Assembly (NCBI RefSeq): GCF_049897565.1
Contig: NZ_JAFCWM010000021.1
Span: 1-64,000 of the forward strand
Source: JAFCUW01 sp049897565
Lineage (GTDB): Bacteria > Pseudomonadota > Gammaproteobacteria > Burkholderiales > Burkholderiaceae_D
Reading direction: 5' to 3'
Length of the DNA: 64,000 nt
The notes below the pieces were generated by a model. The model did not search any database, was not told the DNA's origin, and was given only the letters and a program-made list of their open reading frames with translations. The translations under genes were made by a program, and so were the position numbers. Position 1 is the stretch's first letter. Each line of letters starts with the position of its first letter. Of the stretch, positions 1 to 10,534 are shown piece after piece.

Positions 1-105
1 GCACAAAGTTGGATTAGCGAACATCCGCAATCATTTCAGCCGAGACAACAACTCAATGAGGCGTTGCATGCGCTGGCATCCATGGTCATGAGGGTCGGAA
101 TATGA
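1..105 (+). CDS. 3' end of an unidentified gene (partial)
   Basis: An open frame enters from the left edge in frame 1 and runs 34 codons to a TGA at 103-105. The tail reads as plausible protein, with an amphipathic helix-like end (NEALHALASMVMRVGI). It is too short to assign to a family. It converges on rpoD, and a hairpin with T-runs on both strands lies between the two genes, which fits a real 3' end here. Confidence 0.4.
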   Translation, partial: AQSWISEHPQSFQPRQQLNEALHALASMVMRVGI

Positions 106-111
106 GGGGAA

Positions 112-128
112 GGGTCAGGTCAGACCCC
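112..128. repeat. Short GGTCAGGTCAGACC-type repeat
   Basis: Just downstream of the partial gene, GGGTCAGG is followed by TCAGACCCC. The same word recurs in longer palindromic form at 7061-7122, 13823-13844 and 31120-31223, so this looks like a degenerate copy of a dispersed intergenic repeat. Confidence 0.5.
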
Positions 129-151
129 TCGCCCCCTCGGTCGCAGCCATG

Positions 152-191
152 AAAAAACCGCCAGCCGAACGAGTCGGACTGGCGGTTTTTT
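152..191. terminator. Bidirectional intrinsic terminator between converging genes
   Basis: Arms AAAAAACCGCCAG (152-164) and CTGGCGGTTTTTT (179-191) form a 13-bp stem with a 14-nt loop. The A-run and T-run sit at opposite ends, so it can end both rpoD on the minus strand and the partial gene on the plus strand. Confidence 0.85.
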
Positions 192-208
192 GTCAAGCGA
201 GCAACCGA

Positions 209-2710
<2,502 letters not shown>

Positions 2711-2916
2711 TAATAACTCTCCAGTCGCGGCGGTGCGCGCCAGCGAAGTCAAAAATCCACCCGAGCCCGAAGTGCCGGGCCCGATGGAAGGTGTTCGGGA
2801 ATACCCCTACCTGAGGGCGAGGCTGCCCAAAATCAAGCTTGACGGAACGCGGTGGTGCCGAGTGGGGCCGGGCGAAATCGGGCGTGCTGTGATCAAAGTG
2901 GCGCTATGCATGGCAG

Positions 2917-2946
2917 AAAAAAAAAGCCCGATACGGGACCGGGCTT
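2917..2946 (-). terminator. Intrinsic terminator, minus strand
   Basis: Arms AAGCCCG (2924-2930) and CGGGCTT (2940-2946) with a 9-nt loop are followed on the minus strand by nine T residues (A-run 2917-2925). No minus-strand protein gene ends here, so it needs another explanation (see the small RNA candidate). Confidence 0.7.
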
Positions 2947-3026
2947 GAATCTATTTTCCTAAGAGAATAGAGGAGACAGGTGCAATTATGCCCGAAGCAA
3001 ACGCATCACGATAATGAAAAGAACCC
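2917..3026 (-). ncRNA. Candidate small RNA upstream of rpoD
   Basis: A minus-strand transcript of about 110 nt is predicted from a promoter-like pair (TTGCCC at 3057-3062, TATAAC at 3033-3038, 18-bp spacer) and an intrinsic terminator at 2917-2946. It contains a small hairpin (CTATT/AATAG arms) and no obvious coding frame. No known RNA family was recognised. It could instead be a 5' leader or attenuator of rpoD transcription. Confidence 0.35.
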
Positions 3027-3268
3027 ATAACCGTTATAACGAAAACTTATACTAAGGGGCAACACCTGTTTCTTCCAAGCTCTCCGGTACGTCTGCGCTG
3101 CCTCAAGTTGTGCGCAGAGCAAGGGGCGGATGATACACGATTTCGCCTGGCGTCGCTCGCCGGCGACGACTTCTGCCCCGCCCGCGGCAGTGGCAAAACA
3201 ACACGTCGTCCAATTGCGGCCGCACATACGAAAGTACCCATGCTATCCTTCCGGTTCCAGCTCTTACA

Positions 3269-3739
3269 ATGAAGTCAATGAATACAACTAGCCCTGTCGA
3301 GGAAGTCGTCGACACCCCGGCCCCCGCACCGGCCGCACCGGCGGCAATGAGTGCGCGTACCCTGCTCAAACAACTGCAGCAACAGTTTCCCGCCTTCCGC
3401 AATTGCCTGCCGCTTGCCATTGGCATCGACAAGCAGTTGCTGGCGCGCCTGCCCGACCTCGACCGCAAGACCATGCGCGCCGCGCTCGGCATCCACACCG
3501 GCTCGCTGCGCTACCTGCGCGCGATGGAGAAAGCGACGGTGCGCTACGACCTCGACGGCGCCGCCGGCGCGGAAGTGACCGACACCCACCGCCTGCACGC
3601 CAAGGAAGTCTTGCAGCAGCGCTTCAAGAAAGAAGCCGAGCGCAAAAAGGCCGAGCGCGACGCCGCCCAGGCCGAGGAAGCGAACCGGATGCGCCAGGAA
3701 AAGCTGCTGCAACTGGCGTCGAAGTTCTCGCGCACCTAA
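3269..3739 (+). CDS. proQ: ProQ/FinO-family RNA chaperone
   Basis: A 156-residue RNA-binding protein. A short disordered Ala/Pro-rich N-terminus (to about residue 25) is followed by a ProQ/FinO domain (about 28-115) with the family signatures FPAFRNCLPLAIGI, RAALGIHTGSLRYL and MEKATVRYDLDG. The C-terminus is a charged helix rich in Lys, Glu and Arg. ProQ proteins bind structured small RNAs and mRNA 3' ends; the targets here are unknown. The start is uncertain: ATGs at 3269 and 3278 are both possible and neither has a strong ribosome-binding site. The exonuclease gene follows 7 nt downstream, so the pair is probably co-transcribed, giving an RNA chaperone and a nuclease together. Confidence 0.88.
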   Translation: MKSMNTTSPVEEVVDTPAPAPAAPAAMSARTLLKQLQQQFPAFRNCLPLAIGIDKQLLARLPDLDRKTMRAALGIHTGSLRYLRAMEKATVRYDLDGAAGAEVTDTHRLHAKEVLQQRFKKEAERKKAERDAAQAEEANRMRQEKLLQLASKFSRT

Positions 3740-3746
3740 CGGGCTC

Positions 3747-4331
3747 ATGCTGACCGATCAGGAAGAATTGCTGCCGCCTTACGACGGCATCAAGCTGACC
3801 GACGTGCGCATGGTCAAGTCCGAGCGCGACGCCGCCGACGCGCTCAAGGCGCTGCTGGCGATGGACGTGCTCGGCTTCGATACCGAATCGAAGCCGACAT
3901 TCCTGAAAGGCGAAGTGTCGACCGGACCACACCTGGTGCAGCTCGCCACCGACGAGGCAGCCTATCTGTTCCAGATCGGCGCCATGCCGGCCGTCGAGGT
4001 GCTCAAGGCGGTGCTCGAATCGACCACGATCCTCAAGGTCGGGTTCGGTTTGTCGGACGACGTCAAGCGCCTGAGGGCCAAGCTCGGCATCGAAACGAGC
4101 AACGTGCTCGACCTGTCGACGGCGCTGCGCAAGAACGAGCGCAATACGCTCGGTGCCAAGACGGCCGTTGCGCGCTTTTTCGGCCAGCGGCTGCAAAAAT
4201 CGAAGAAAATCACCACCACCAATTGGGCGCTGCCGCGGCTGACCGAAAAGCAGATCCTGTACGCGGCCGACGACGCCCATGTCGCGCTGAAAATTTATCG
4301 CCGCTGGCGCATTGATCAGGCCGCGCAGTAA
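3747..4331 (+). CDS. DEDD-type 3'-5' exonuclease, RNase D-like
   Basis: A 194-residue protein corresponding to the catalytic DEDDy exonuclease domain of the RNase D / WRN-like group, without an HRDC domain. Visible motifs: Exo I LGFDTESKP at about residue 42, Exo II near VGFGLSDDVKRL, and Exo III YAADDAHVALKIY near the C-terminus, with the Tyr and Asp expected for metal-dependent catalysis. It probably trims RNA or DNA 3' ends in the cytoplasm. It starts 7 nt after proQ, suggesting linked expression and a possible shared RNA substrate; that link is inference. Confidence 0.85.
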   Translation: MLTDQEELLPPYDGIKLTDVRMVKSERDAADALKALLAMDVLGFDTESKPTFLKGEVSTGPHLVQLATDEAAYLFQIGAMPAVEVLKAVLESTTILKVGFGLSDDVKRLRAKLGIETSNVLDLSTALRKNERNTLGAKTAVARFFGQRLQKSKKITTTNWALPRLTEKQILYAADDAHVALKIYRRWRIDQAAQ

Positions 4332-4601
4332 AGCCGTCCAGTCAAGGCTCGCACCTGGCCCGCAGCAGCGGGAACTCGACCACACGCTTGACGCCTTTGC
4401 GGCGGTTTTCGCGGCCGGCTTGTGCAGCTTCGCCTTCGAGGTCCGCATTGCTTGCTCCGGCATGTGGGTTCGCCGCCATCATCGCGCAGCAATGTGCGGG
4501 CATCGTGAAGCCCGCGTGAAGCGTGAACGCGTCCTTATCTTGCCAAACACGTTATCCTTGAGCCTTGGCGCCCCAGCGCGATATTTCCAGCAAAGTTTCC
4601 C

Positions 4602-5306
4602 ATGCCCTCCACCGCTAGCACGGCCCGCATCGCCGTCCTGTTGTTCATCGGCGCCCTGCCCGCCTTGGCCGCCGACCGCCCGGCGGTGCTGCCCGATACC
4701 ATGGCGCAGCGCGTCATTGCCTGCACGTCGTGCCACGCCAAGGACCAGGGGACCGATGCGTTTTTCCCGCGCATCTCGGGCAAGCCGGCCGGCTACCTGT
4801 ACAACCAGCTGATCAACTTTCGCGAAGGCCGCCGCCAGTATCCCCTGATGACCTACATGGTCGACTACCTGCCCGACGCCTACCTGCGCGAGATCGCCGA
4901 GCACTTCGCCGCGCAGCACCTGCCGGCGCCGCCGATCCAGCCGACTGCCGTGTCGCAGGCCGTGCTCGAGCGCGGCAAGCAGCTGGTGCTGCAGGGCGAC
5001 GCCGCCATCAAGGTGCCCGCCTGCATCGCCTGCCACGGCGAGAAACTGACCGGCGTTGCGCCGGCCATTCCCGGCCTGGCCGGCTTGCCGCGCGATTACG
5101 TCAACGCCCAGTTCGGCGCGTGGCGCAACAAGGCGCGCCGCGCCCATGCGCCCGATTGCATGGCCGACATCGCCAATCGCCTGAGCCTGGCCGACGTCGC
5201 CGCCATCTCGAGCTGGCTCGGCGCGCGAGCGTTGCCGGCCGATCCGGCGCCGGCCGCCGCCATTGCCCGCCCGCTGCCGCTCGCCTGCGGCAGCGCGCCG
5301 GACTGA
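4602..5306 (+). CDS. Periplasmic diheme cytochrome c, c4-like
   Basis: A 234-residue exported protein: an N-terminal signal peptide (to about residue 24, ending ALA-A) and two c-type heme sites, CTSCH at about 40 and CIACH at about 140. Two similar cytochrome domains in tandem are the layout of cytochrome c4 and of small electron carriers that feed terminal oxidases. The motif MTYMVDYLPD lies between the domains. The triheme cytochrome begins 7 nt after its stop, so the two form an electron-transfer operon. The partner dehydrogenase is not in this operon. Confidence 0.85.
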   Translation: MPSTASTARIAVLLFIGALPALAADRPAVLPDTMAQRVIACTSCHAKDQGTDAFFPRISGKPAGYLYNQLINFREGRRQYPLMTYMVDYLPDAYLREIAEHFAAQHLPAPPIQPTAVSQAVLERGKQLVLQGDAAIKVPACIACHGEKLTGVAPAIPGLAGLPRDYVNAQFGAWRNKARRAHAPDCMADIANRLSLADVAAISSWLGARALPADPAPAAAIARPLPLACGSAPD

Positions 5307-5313
5307 GACCGCC

Positions 5314-6588
5314 ATGACCGGTAAGATCCTGATCGTTCTCGCCGCCCTGGCGGCCGCCTTGCTGCTGGCCGTGATCGTCGCCTGGCCGCGCGAGCAATTC
5401 GTGCCGTCGGCCGCGCCAGCTGCCGTCGCCGCCACGCCGGAAAACATCGCGCGCGGCGCCTACCTCGCCGCCGCCGGCGACTGCATGGCCTGCCACACCG
5501 TGCGTGGCGGCGAGCAATACGCCGGTGGCCGGGCGATGGAAACGCCGTTCGGCGCGCTGTACGTGCCGAACATCACGCCCGACCGCGACACCGGCATCGG
5601 CGCCTGGAGCGCGGACGATTTCTGGCGCGCGCTGCACAACGGCAAGTCGCGCGATGGCCGCCTGCTGTATCCGGCCTTCCCGTACACCAACTACACGAAG
5701 CTCACGCGCGCCGACGCCGATGCGATGTACGCCTTTTTCCGCAGCGTGCCCGCCGTCAAGCGGGCGAACACGCCGCACCGGCTCAACTTCCCGTACAACC
5801 AGCAGGTCGCGCTGGCCGGCTGGCGCCTGATGTACTTCACGCCCGGCGTGTTCGAGCCGGTGCCGGCGCAGTCGCCGGCGTGGAATCGCGGCGCCTACCT
5901 GGTAGACGGACTCGGCCACTGCAGCGCTTGCCACAGCCCGCGCAACGCCGCCGGCGCCATCGAAGGCGGCCTTGGCGGCGGCCTGATTCCGACCATCGGC
6001 TGGTACGCGCCGTCGCTGACGTCCGACGCGGAAGCGGGCCTGGGCAGCTGGGCGGTGCCGGAAATCGTGCAGCTGTTGAAAACCGGCCAGTCGCCGCGCG
6101 CCACCGTGTTCGGGCCGATGGCCGAAGTGGTCTTCAAGAGCCTGCAGCACGTCAGCGAACCGGACGTGGCGGCGATGGCGACCTACCTCAAATCGCTGCC
6201 CGCCATGCCGGCCCCGGTGCGCGAGCCGATCAAGGGGCAGCAGGTCGACCAGCTTGTAGCGCAAGGCAAGAACCTGTATGACACCCACTGCATCGATTGC
6301 CACGGCGCCGACGGCAAAGGCCTGCCGCTGTCCTACCCGCCGCTGGCCGGCAATCGCGCCATCACAATGGATCATTCGGTCAATGCGGTGCGCATCGTGC
6401 TCAATGGCGGCTTCGCGCCTGGCACGACCGGCAATCCGCGCCCGTACGGCATGCCGCCGTTCAGCCATGTGCTCGATGACGCCGAGGTGGCCGCGGTGGT
6501 GAGCTACATCCGCGCCAGCTGGGGCAACACGGCGCCGCCGGTCAGCAGCGCGGAAGTAAATCGCTACCGCAGCACGCCGCTCGACTAG
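5314..6588 (+). CDS. Membrane-anchored triheme cytochrome c (dehydrogenase cytochrome subunit type)
   Basis: A 424-residue protein with an uncleaved N-terminal anchor (ILIVLAALAAALLLAVIVAW) and three CxxCH sites: CMACH at about 58, CSACH at about 204 and CIDCH at about 326. This architecture matches the cytochrome c subunit of membrane alcohol, gluconate and sorbitol dehydrogenases, which passes electrons from a FAD or PQQ subunit to ubiquinone. No dehydrogenase is adjacent. A GMC flavoenzyme with a subunit-3-like Tat partner lies 20 kb away (25562-27687) and is a plausible but unproven source of electrons. The ATG at 5314 is chosen because the anchor starts there. Confidence 0.85.
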   Translation: MTGKILIVLAALAAALLLAVIVAWPREQFVPSAAPAAVAATPENIARGAYLAAAGDCMACHTVRGGEQYAGGRAMETPFGALYVPNITPDRDTGIGAWSADDFWRALHNGKSRDGRLLYPAFPYTNYTKLTRADADAMYAFFRSVPAVKRANTPHRLNFPYNQQVALAGWRLMYFTPGVFEPVPAQSPAWNRGAYLVDGLGHCSACHSPRNAAGAIEGGLGGGLIPTIGWYAPSLTSDAEAGLGSWAVPEIVQLLKTGQSPRATVFGPMAEVVFKSLQHVSEPDVAAMATYLKSLPAMPAPVREPIKGQQVDQLVAQGKNLYDTHCIDCHGADGKGLPLSYPPLAGNRAITMDHSVNAVRIVLNGGFAPGTTGNPRPYGMPPFSHVLDDAEVAAVVSYIRASWGNTAPPVSSAEVNRYRSTPLD

Positions 6589-6697
6589 CGCGATGCGGCC
6601 GAAGCGGGGAATCTTTTCGGCCCATGTTGTCAAAATGGAGTCGGCAAGGTCTCAGCGCGGCGTGCGGGCCAGCCCTGCGGCGCGATTGGAGGTGAGA

Positions 6698-7051
6698 ATG
6701 AATCATCAAGATGGACTGGCGCCGGCTGAGGCCAGGGTCCCCCGGCGCCGCCATTCCTGGGCCGTGATGACAATTTACGAGCGTTTCGAGCAGATCGTCG
6801 CGGCGATTCCGCGCATGGTGATCGCGGTCATCATCGTCGTGGCCCTGGTACAGCTGATCCGCATCGTCTACCTGCTGCCGATCACCCAGTCGCTCAGTCC
6901 GCTGTCGCACGAGACGTTCCAGCTCGTCTTCGGGATGATCATGACGCTGCTCATCGCGCTCGAGCTCAAGCATTCGATCATCAAGGTCGTCGTCAGACAC
7001 GAAAACATAGAGTGCGCCTGGGTCCCACCATGCAACCAGGAGTGCGCATAG
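6698..7051 (+). pseudogene. Truncated PsiE-family membrane protein
   Basis: The start at 6698 has a good GGAGGTGAG site. The first 100 or so residues match the PsiE (phosphate-starvation-inducible) family: two membrane segments (MVIAVIIVVALVQLI and FQLVFGMIMTLLIALEL) and the conserved ELKHSIIKVVVRHE. The family continues with two more membrane helices. Here the frame turns into unrelated residues (IECAWVPPCNQECA) and stops 9 bp before a perfect 62-bp palindrome. It is therefore probably a 3'-truncated gene, although a short stable product cannot be excluded. Confidence 0.7.
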
Positions 7052-7060
7052 TCAAAAGCC

Positions 7061-7122
7061 GGTGTCAGGTCTGACATTCGGACATTTCGCTCTCGAAATG
7101 TCCGAATGTCAGACCTGACACC
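7061..7122. repeat. Perfect 62-bp palindrome (GGTGTCAGGTCTGAC family)
   Basis: Two 29-bp arms, GGTGTCAGGTCTGAC...CATTTCG and its exact reverse complement, flank a CTCT loop. It can form a long hairpin but has no T-run. It belongs to the same repeat family as 13823-13844 and 31120-31223 and sits where the psiE reading frame breaks. Confidence 0.95.
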
Positions 7123-7127
7123 AGAAC

Positions 7128-8249
7128 TTACACCATGTCGGCAAAGCCGAGACGGTCGGTGGTAGCGTTGCGCGCGTCGTCGACGCTGATCTTGTGCCCC
7201 GACAGCAGTACTTCGAGCGACGCATTCATCGTGTGGCAGCCGGCGTCGGTGGTGGCGTTCATGTGCGCGCGGATGCCGGAGATGTTGCCCGTCTCGAGCA
7301 TGCGCGTCAACGCCGGCCCCGGCGTCAGGCACTCGGTAGCCAGGTGGTAGCGGTTGCCCTCGCTCGACGGCAGCAGCGCCTGGCACAGCACGCCGCGCAA
7401 CGCATGCGCCAGCGCCTGCGACTGCGCTTCCGAGTTGCCCAGCAGGCGAATCATCTTCTGCAAGCCCAGCTCGGTCGAGCGCGCGTGCAGCGAGGCGAGC
7501 ACCAGCGGGCCCGATTCGGCCAGCGCCAGCGCTTCCTGCGCCGTCTGCGCATCGCGAATTTCGCCGATGACAATCACGTCCGGACGCTCGCGCAGCGCGT
7601 CGAGCGCGCCCAGGTAATAGCTTTCGACGTCGCCGTCGACGCCCACTTCGCGCTGGGTGACGATGCACTTGCGCTGCGGGATCAAGGTCTCGACCGGGTC
7701 TTCGATGGTGATGATGTGGCCCGAGCGCTGCTTGTTGATTTCGTCGAGCATCGAGGCGATCGTCGTCGACTTGCCCTGGCAGGTGTCGCCGATGATCAGC
7801 ACCAGGCCGCTGGTGAGCTTGGCGAATTCCTGCTCGTCGCGATGCAGCCCCAGCTCGGCCAGCGCCACCGGTTCCTTCGGAAAGCGCCGGATCACGCAGC
7901 CGAGCCGCTTCTTGCCCTGGAAGGTAAAACAGTTGGCGCGGATGCGCGCCGTGTGCAGGTCGATCGAGCGGTCGAACGCGCGGTCGGCGATCCGCTCCGA
8001 CCAGTTCGGCTCGATGACTTCGAAGAACTCTTCCAGCTCCTCCTTGGTGATCGGCGAATCGGTCACCGCCACCAGGCCCTTCGGCTGGCGCAGCATCAGC
8101 GGGCTGTTCTGGTGGATGATGACGTCGGAAAAGATCAGGCGCGAGTTGAGCAGGTGCAGGATCTGCTCGACCAGCGTGCCGAACACCGGATGGTCTTCAT
8201 TTTCGACGTACGACAGGGTGCGAATCTGGGAGGACTGGTGGTTTTCCAT
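7128..8249 (-). CDS. PilT/PilU-family type IV pilus ATPase
   Basis: A 373-residue cytoplasmic motor ATPase of the retraction group. Motifs: a variant Walker A GDTCQGKST at 154-162, Asp box TIEDPVE at about 181, Walker B VIVIGEIRD at about 225-233 and His box LASLHARS at about 251. The N-terminal PAS-like domain (1-120) also fits the family. The usual P-loop is G-x-TGSGKST; here Cys and Gln replace Gly and Ser, but the essential Lys and Ser/Thr remain. Length suits PilU/PilT. No pilus genes are adjacent, so its role as an accessory retraction motor is inferred from the family. The start at 8249 (MENHQ) was preferred over a codon 7 residues upstream. Confidence 0.85.
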   Translation of the reverse strand: MENHQSSQIRTLSYVENEDHPVFGTLVEQILHLLNSRLIFSDVIIHQNSPLMLRQPKGLVAVTDSPITKEELEEFFEVIEPNWSERIADRAFDRSIDLHTARIRANCFTFQGKKRLGCVIRRFPKEPVALAELGLHRDEQEFAKLTSGLVLIIGDTCQGKSTTIASMLDEINKQRSGHIITIEDPVETLIPQRKCIVTQREVGVDGDVESYYLGALDALRERPDVIVIGEIRDAQTAQEALALAESGPLVLASLHARSTELGLQKMIRLLGNSEAQSQALAHALRGVLCQALLPSSEGNRYHLATECLTPGPALTRMLETGNISGIRAHMNATTDAGCHTMNASLEVLLSGHKISVDDARNATTDRLGFADMV

Positions 8250-8373
8250 CGGGCGGTCTCGGCAGGTCAATCAGTGGGTGGCGCCAATTATAAGACGGCC
8301 AACAGTAAAAAGATTGCATTATCGAAAGATATTTCTTTGATTTCGCTTGTCAAACCTCTTCGGGAGACGCAGC

Positions 8374-8930
8374 ATGAGCTCACCCGGTCCACATCCCATG
8401 GACGCAGCCGTGAACCCTTCGCACCATCACTGGAGTTTCCCGTCGATGATGTGGCTTTCCGCGCTGCTGCTGGCGCCAGGACGGGCCGGGGTCGATGATG
8501 GGCCTCACGTCCAGCACCACGCGCGCCGAGATCGTCATCGATGGCGCCGCCCTGGTCGACGTCATCGGCAAGCGCGAGTGCCTGGCGCCGCGTATCACCG
8601 TCGAACCCGGTTACCGGCCGTTCGAGGTGCACGTTGCGCGCGAACTGCCGCCGGCGTCGTGTTCGTACCGCCAGGTGTTCGCCGACGAAATGGGCCATGT
8701 GAAGGTGGATGCCGACAGCCTGCCCGTCATCGATGAGCGCGTGCGCGCCGCGCGACCAGGGCGTCGCCATGTTGCACGACAACATCAATAGCTGGCTGCC
8801 CGCGCTGATCAAGGCCGAAATGGCCGGCGTCGAATCGCGCCAGCGCGCGCTCGACGACCCCGAGGAGACCGAGCGGCTCTCGTCCATGTGCGTGGGCGAG
8901 ATCAGGCGCCTGATGGGCGGCACATTCTGA
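8374..8930 (+). pseudogene. Twice-frameshifted unknown gene
   Basis: Coding-like sequence moves through all three plus frames: frame 1 from 8374 (MSSPGPHPMDAAV), frame 2 from about 8470 (TTRAEIVIDGAALVDVIGKR), and frame 3 from about 8745 (DQGVAMLHDNINSWLPALIK) to the stop at 8930. The shifts fall in CTG-repeat and CGCG-rich stretches and look like single-base insertions. Part of the product (FADEMGHVKVDADSLPVIDERVR) resembles the histidine-containing helical segment of putative secreted DUF922-like proteases, but this is weak. Sequencing error is an alternative explanation. Confidence 0.6.
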
Positions 8931-8946
8931 CGGCGGCGGCAAGCGC

Positions 8947-9585
8947 CTAGCGGACGCGGTTGCGGTGCCCGGTCTTCAGGTCGAGAGAAAACTTGACGCC
9001 GCCATCGGTGACGATCACTTCGTCGGGCGGCTCGTCGCCGGCCAGCGCGCCGGCCACCAGCGGCAGACCTTCGCCCTTGCGCACCAGGTCGTCGCAGCGC
9101 TCGTAGACGTTCTTGCAGACGGTGCCGGCCAGCAGCGCCTGCACGATCGGCACCTTCCACGCCTCGACGCCGCCGGCCTGGAATTGGCAAATCAGGTAGC
9201 CGTCCTTGCCGCCGAACGATTCGACCAGCAGCCCGGGCAAGCCGTCCGCCTCGGCGTTGACCAGCTTGACGACCTGGTCCGGCCTGGCTTTCTTCGCCGC
9301 CGGCGCGCTGTTGGCCAGCGCCGCCTGCACGCGGCCCTTGATCAGCGCATGGTCGACCGGTTGCGCCTCGTCGAACGTCCAGACGCGGGCGCGGATCTGC
9401 GACTTCGAATTGTAGGCCGCCCGCGCGAGGAACTTCTTGGCCGACGACTGCACCACGGCGGTCGAGCCGGGCTTCATCTTTTCGTTCGGCTTGCCGTCGA
9501 CCCTGTCGATGGCGGAGGCGTAAATCCAGGGTTCGCCGGCCAGCAGGCTCTTTTCCTTGCCCTGTTTGATGGTAATGATAAGCAT
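8947..9585 (-). pseudogene. rlmI: Truncated RlmI-like 23S rRNA cytosine methyltransferase
   Basis: The 212 residues match the N-terminal PUA domain (IKQGKEKSLLAGEPWIYASAI) and central linker domain of RlmI, the m5C1962 methyltransferase of about 395 residues. The frame ends at DLKTGHRNRVR, exactly where the family reads GxKTGxxLDQR and enters the SAM-binding Rossmann domain. That catalytic half is not found in any frame downstream. The product could bind RNA but not methylate. The adjacent frameshifted gene at 8374-8930 suggests a deletion or rearrangement scar at about 8930-8950. Confidence 0.8.
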
Positions 9586-9758
9586 GAGTTTCCAGTGAAT
9601 TGATGCCGGGCGCCTGCCCGGCCCCGCCATGATACCGCCTTGGAGGCGGGAAAAATGCATTCTGTCCGGCGTTGCCTGCAGTCTGTCGCAAACCGCCGGC
9701 GTCCGGCGCCGCGCTTTTCTACTATGGGGTCAGTTACTACAAACAAGGAAAAATCGCC

Positions 9759-10529
9759 ATGAACACTCGCCTGACCCGTCCCCTGAACGCCCTGATGCTC
9801 GCCCTGTGCAGCCTTGGCGTCGTCGTTGCCGCCGCAGCCGCGCAAGCGGGCAGCTGGAACGCCGAGCGCGTCAAGGGCAGCGGCCAGGTCAAGACCGAAG
9901 CGCGCGCCCTCGGCCACTTCAATGGCGTCGCGCTGGCGCTGCCGGGCAGCGTCGAACTTCGCATCGGCAATACCGAAAGCGTCACCATCGAAACCGACGA
10001 CAACCTGCTGCCGCTGATCGAGACGGTGGTCGAAAACGGCACCCTGAAGATTCGCGCCTCCAGGCGCAACGTCCATTTGGACACGCGGCGCATGAGGTTC
10101 GTGGTGCAGGCCAAGGGCGTCGACACGCTGGCGGTGGACGGCTCCGGCTCGATCAACGCCGACCCGCTGCGCGGCTCGAAGGTCACGGTCGCCATCGGCG
10201 GCTCCGGCTCCATCAACGTCAACAGCATCGACAGCGAGTCGCTGTCGGTCAACATCGGCGGCAGCGGCGACCTGAAGGTGCTCGGCGGCGCCGCCAAAAG
10301 GCTCAGCGTGTCGATTGCCGGCTCCGGCGACGTCGACATGGGCCGGCTGCACAGCACCGACGCCAGCGTCAACATCGCCGGCTCGGGCGACGCCACCATC
10401 GCCGTACGCGACCAGCTGAAAGTGATCATCGCCGGTTCCGGCGACGTCAACTACTACGGCGACCCGCGCGTGAGCACCACGGTCGGTGGCTCGGGCGCCG
10501 CCAACAAATTAGCCGGCACTCCACGCTGA
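9759..10529 (+). CDS. Secreted head-GIN (DUF2807) domain protein
   Basis: A 256-residue exported protein with a signal peptide (to about residue 30, AAAAAQA-GSW). The rest is a beta-solenoid-like DUF2807 domain built from Gly-Ser-Gly turns: VDGSGSINAD, IGGSGSINVN, IGGSGDLKVL, IAGSGDVDMG, IAGSGDATIA, IAGSGDVNYY. Its function is unknown; it is assumed to be a periplasmic or surface protein. The ATG at 9759 has AAGGAAAAA upstream and begins the signal peptide. It stands alone, with a convergent copper chaperone downstream. Confidence 0.85.
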   Translation: MNTRLTRPLNALMLALCSLGVVVAAAAAQAGSWNAERVKGSGQVKTEARALGHFNGVALALPGSVELRIGNTESVTIETDDNLLPLIETVVENGTLKIRASRRNVHLDTRRMRFVVQAKGVDTLAVDGSGSINADPLRGSKVTVAIGGSGSINVNSIDSESLSVNIGGSGDLKVLGGAAKRLSVSIAGSGDVDMGRLHSTDASVNIAGSGDATIAVRDQLKVIIAGSGDVNYYGDPRVSTTVGGSGAANKLAGTPR

Positions 10530-10534
10530 ATGTC

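Larger units (their letters stand above)
2711..3268. other. Intergenic region between divergent rpoD and proQ
   Basis: This 558-bp gap holds the rpoD leader, a minus-strand terminator at 2917-2946, a small imperfect hairpin near 2951-2970 and an AT-rich promoter-like segment around 3033-3062. No convincing open frame was found on either strand. No tRNA-like fold was recognised. Confidence 0.6.

Noticed and set aside
2950..3060. tRNA or 6S-like RNA upstream of rpoD
   Set aside because: No cloverleaf or long 6S-like rod could be drawn; only a short hairpin and a terminator are supported.
8727..8942. Missing methyltransferase half of rlmI in a minus-strand frame downstream
   Set aside because: The minus frames here contain no SAM-binding motif; they are shadows of the decayed plus-strand gene.
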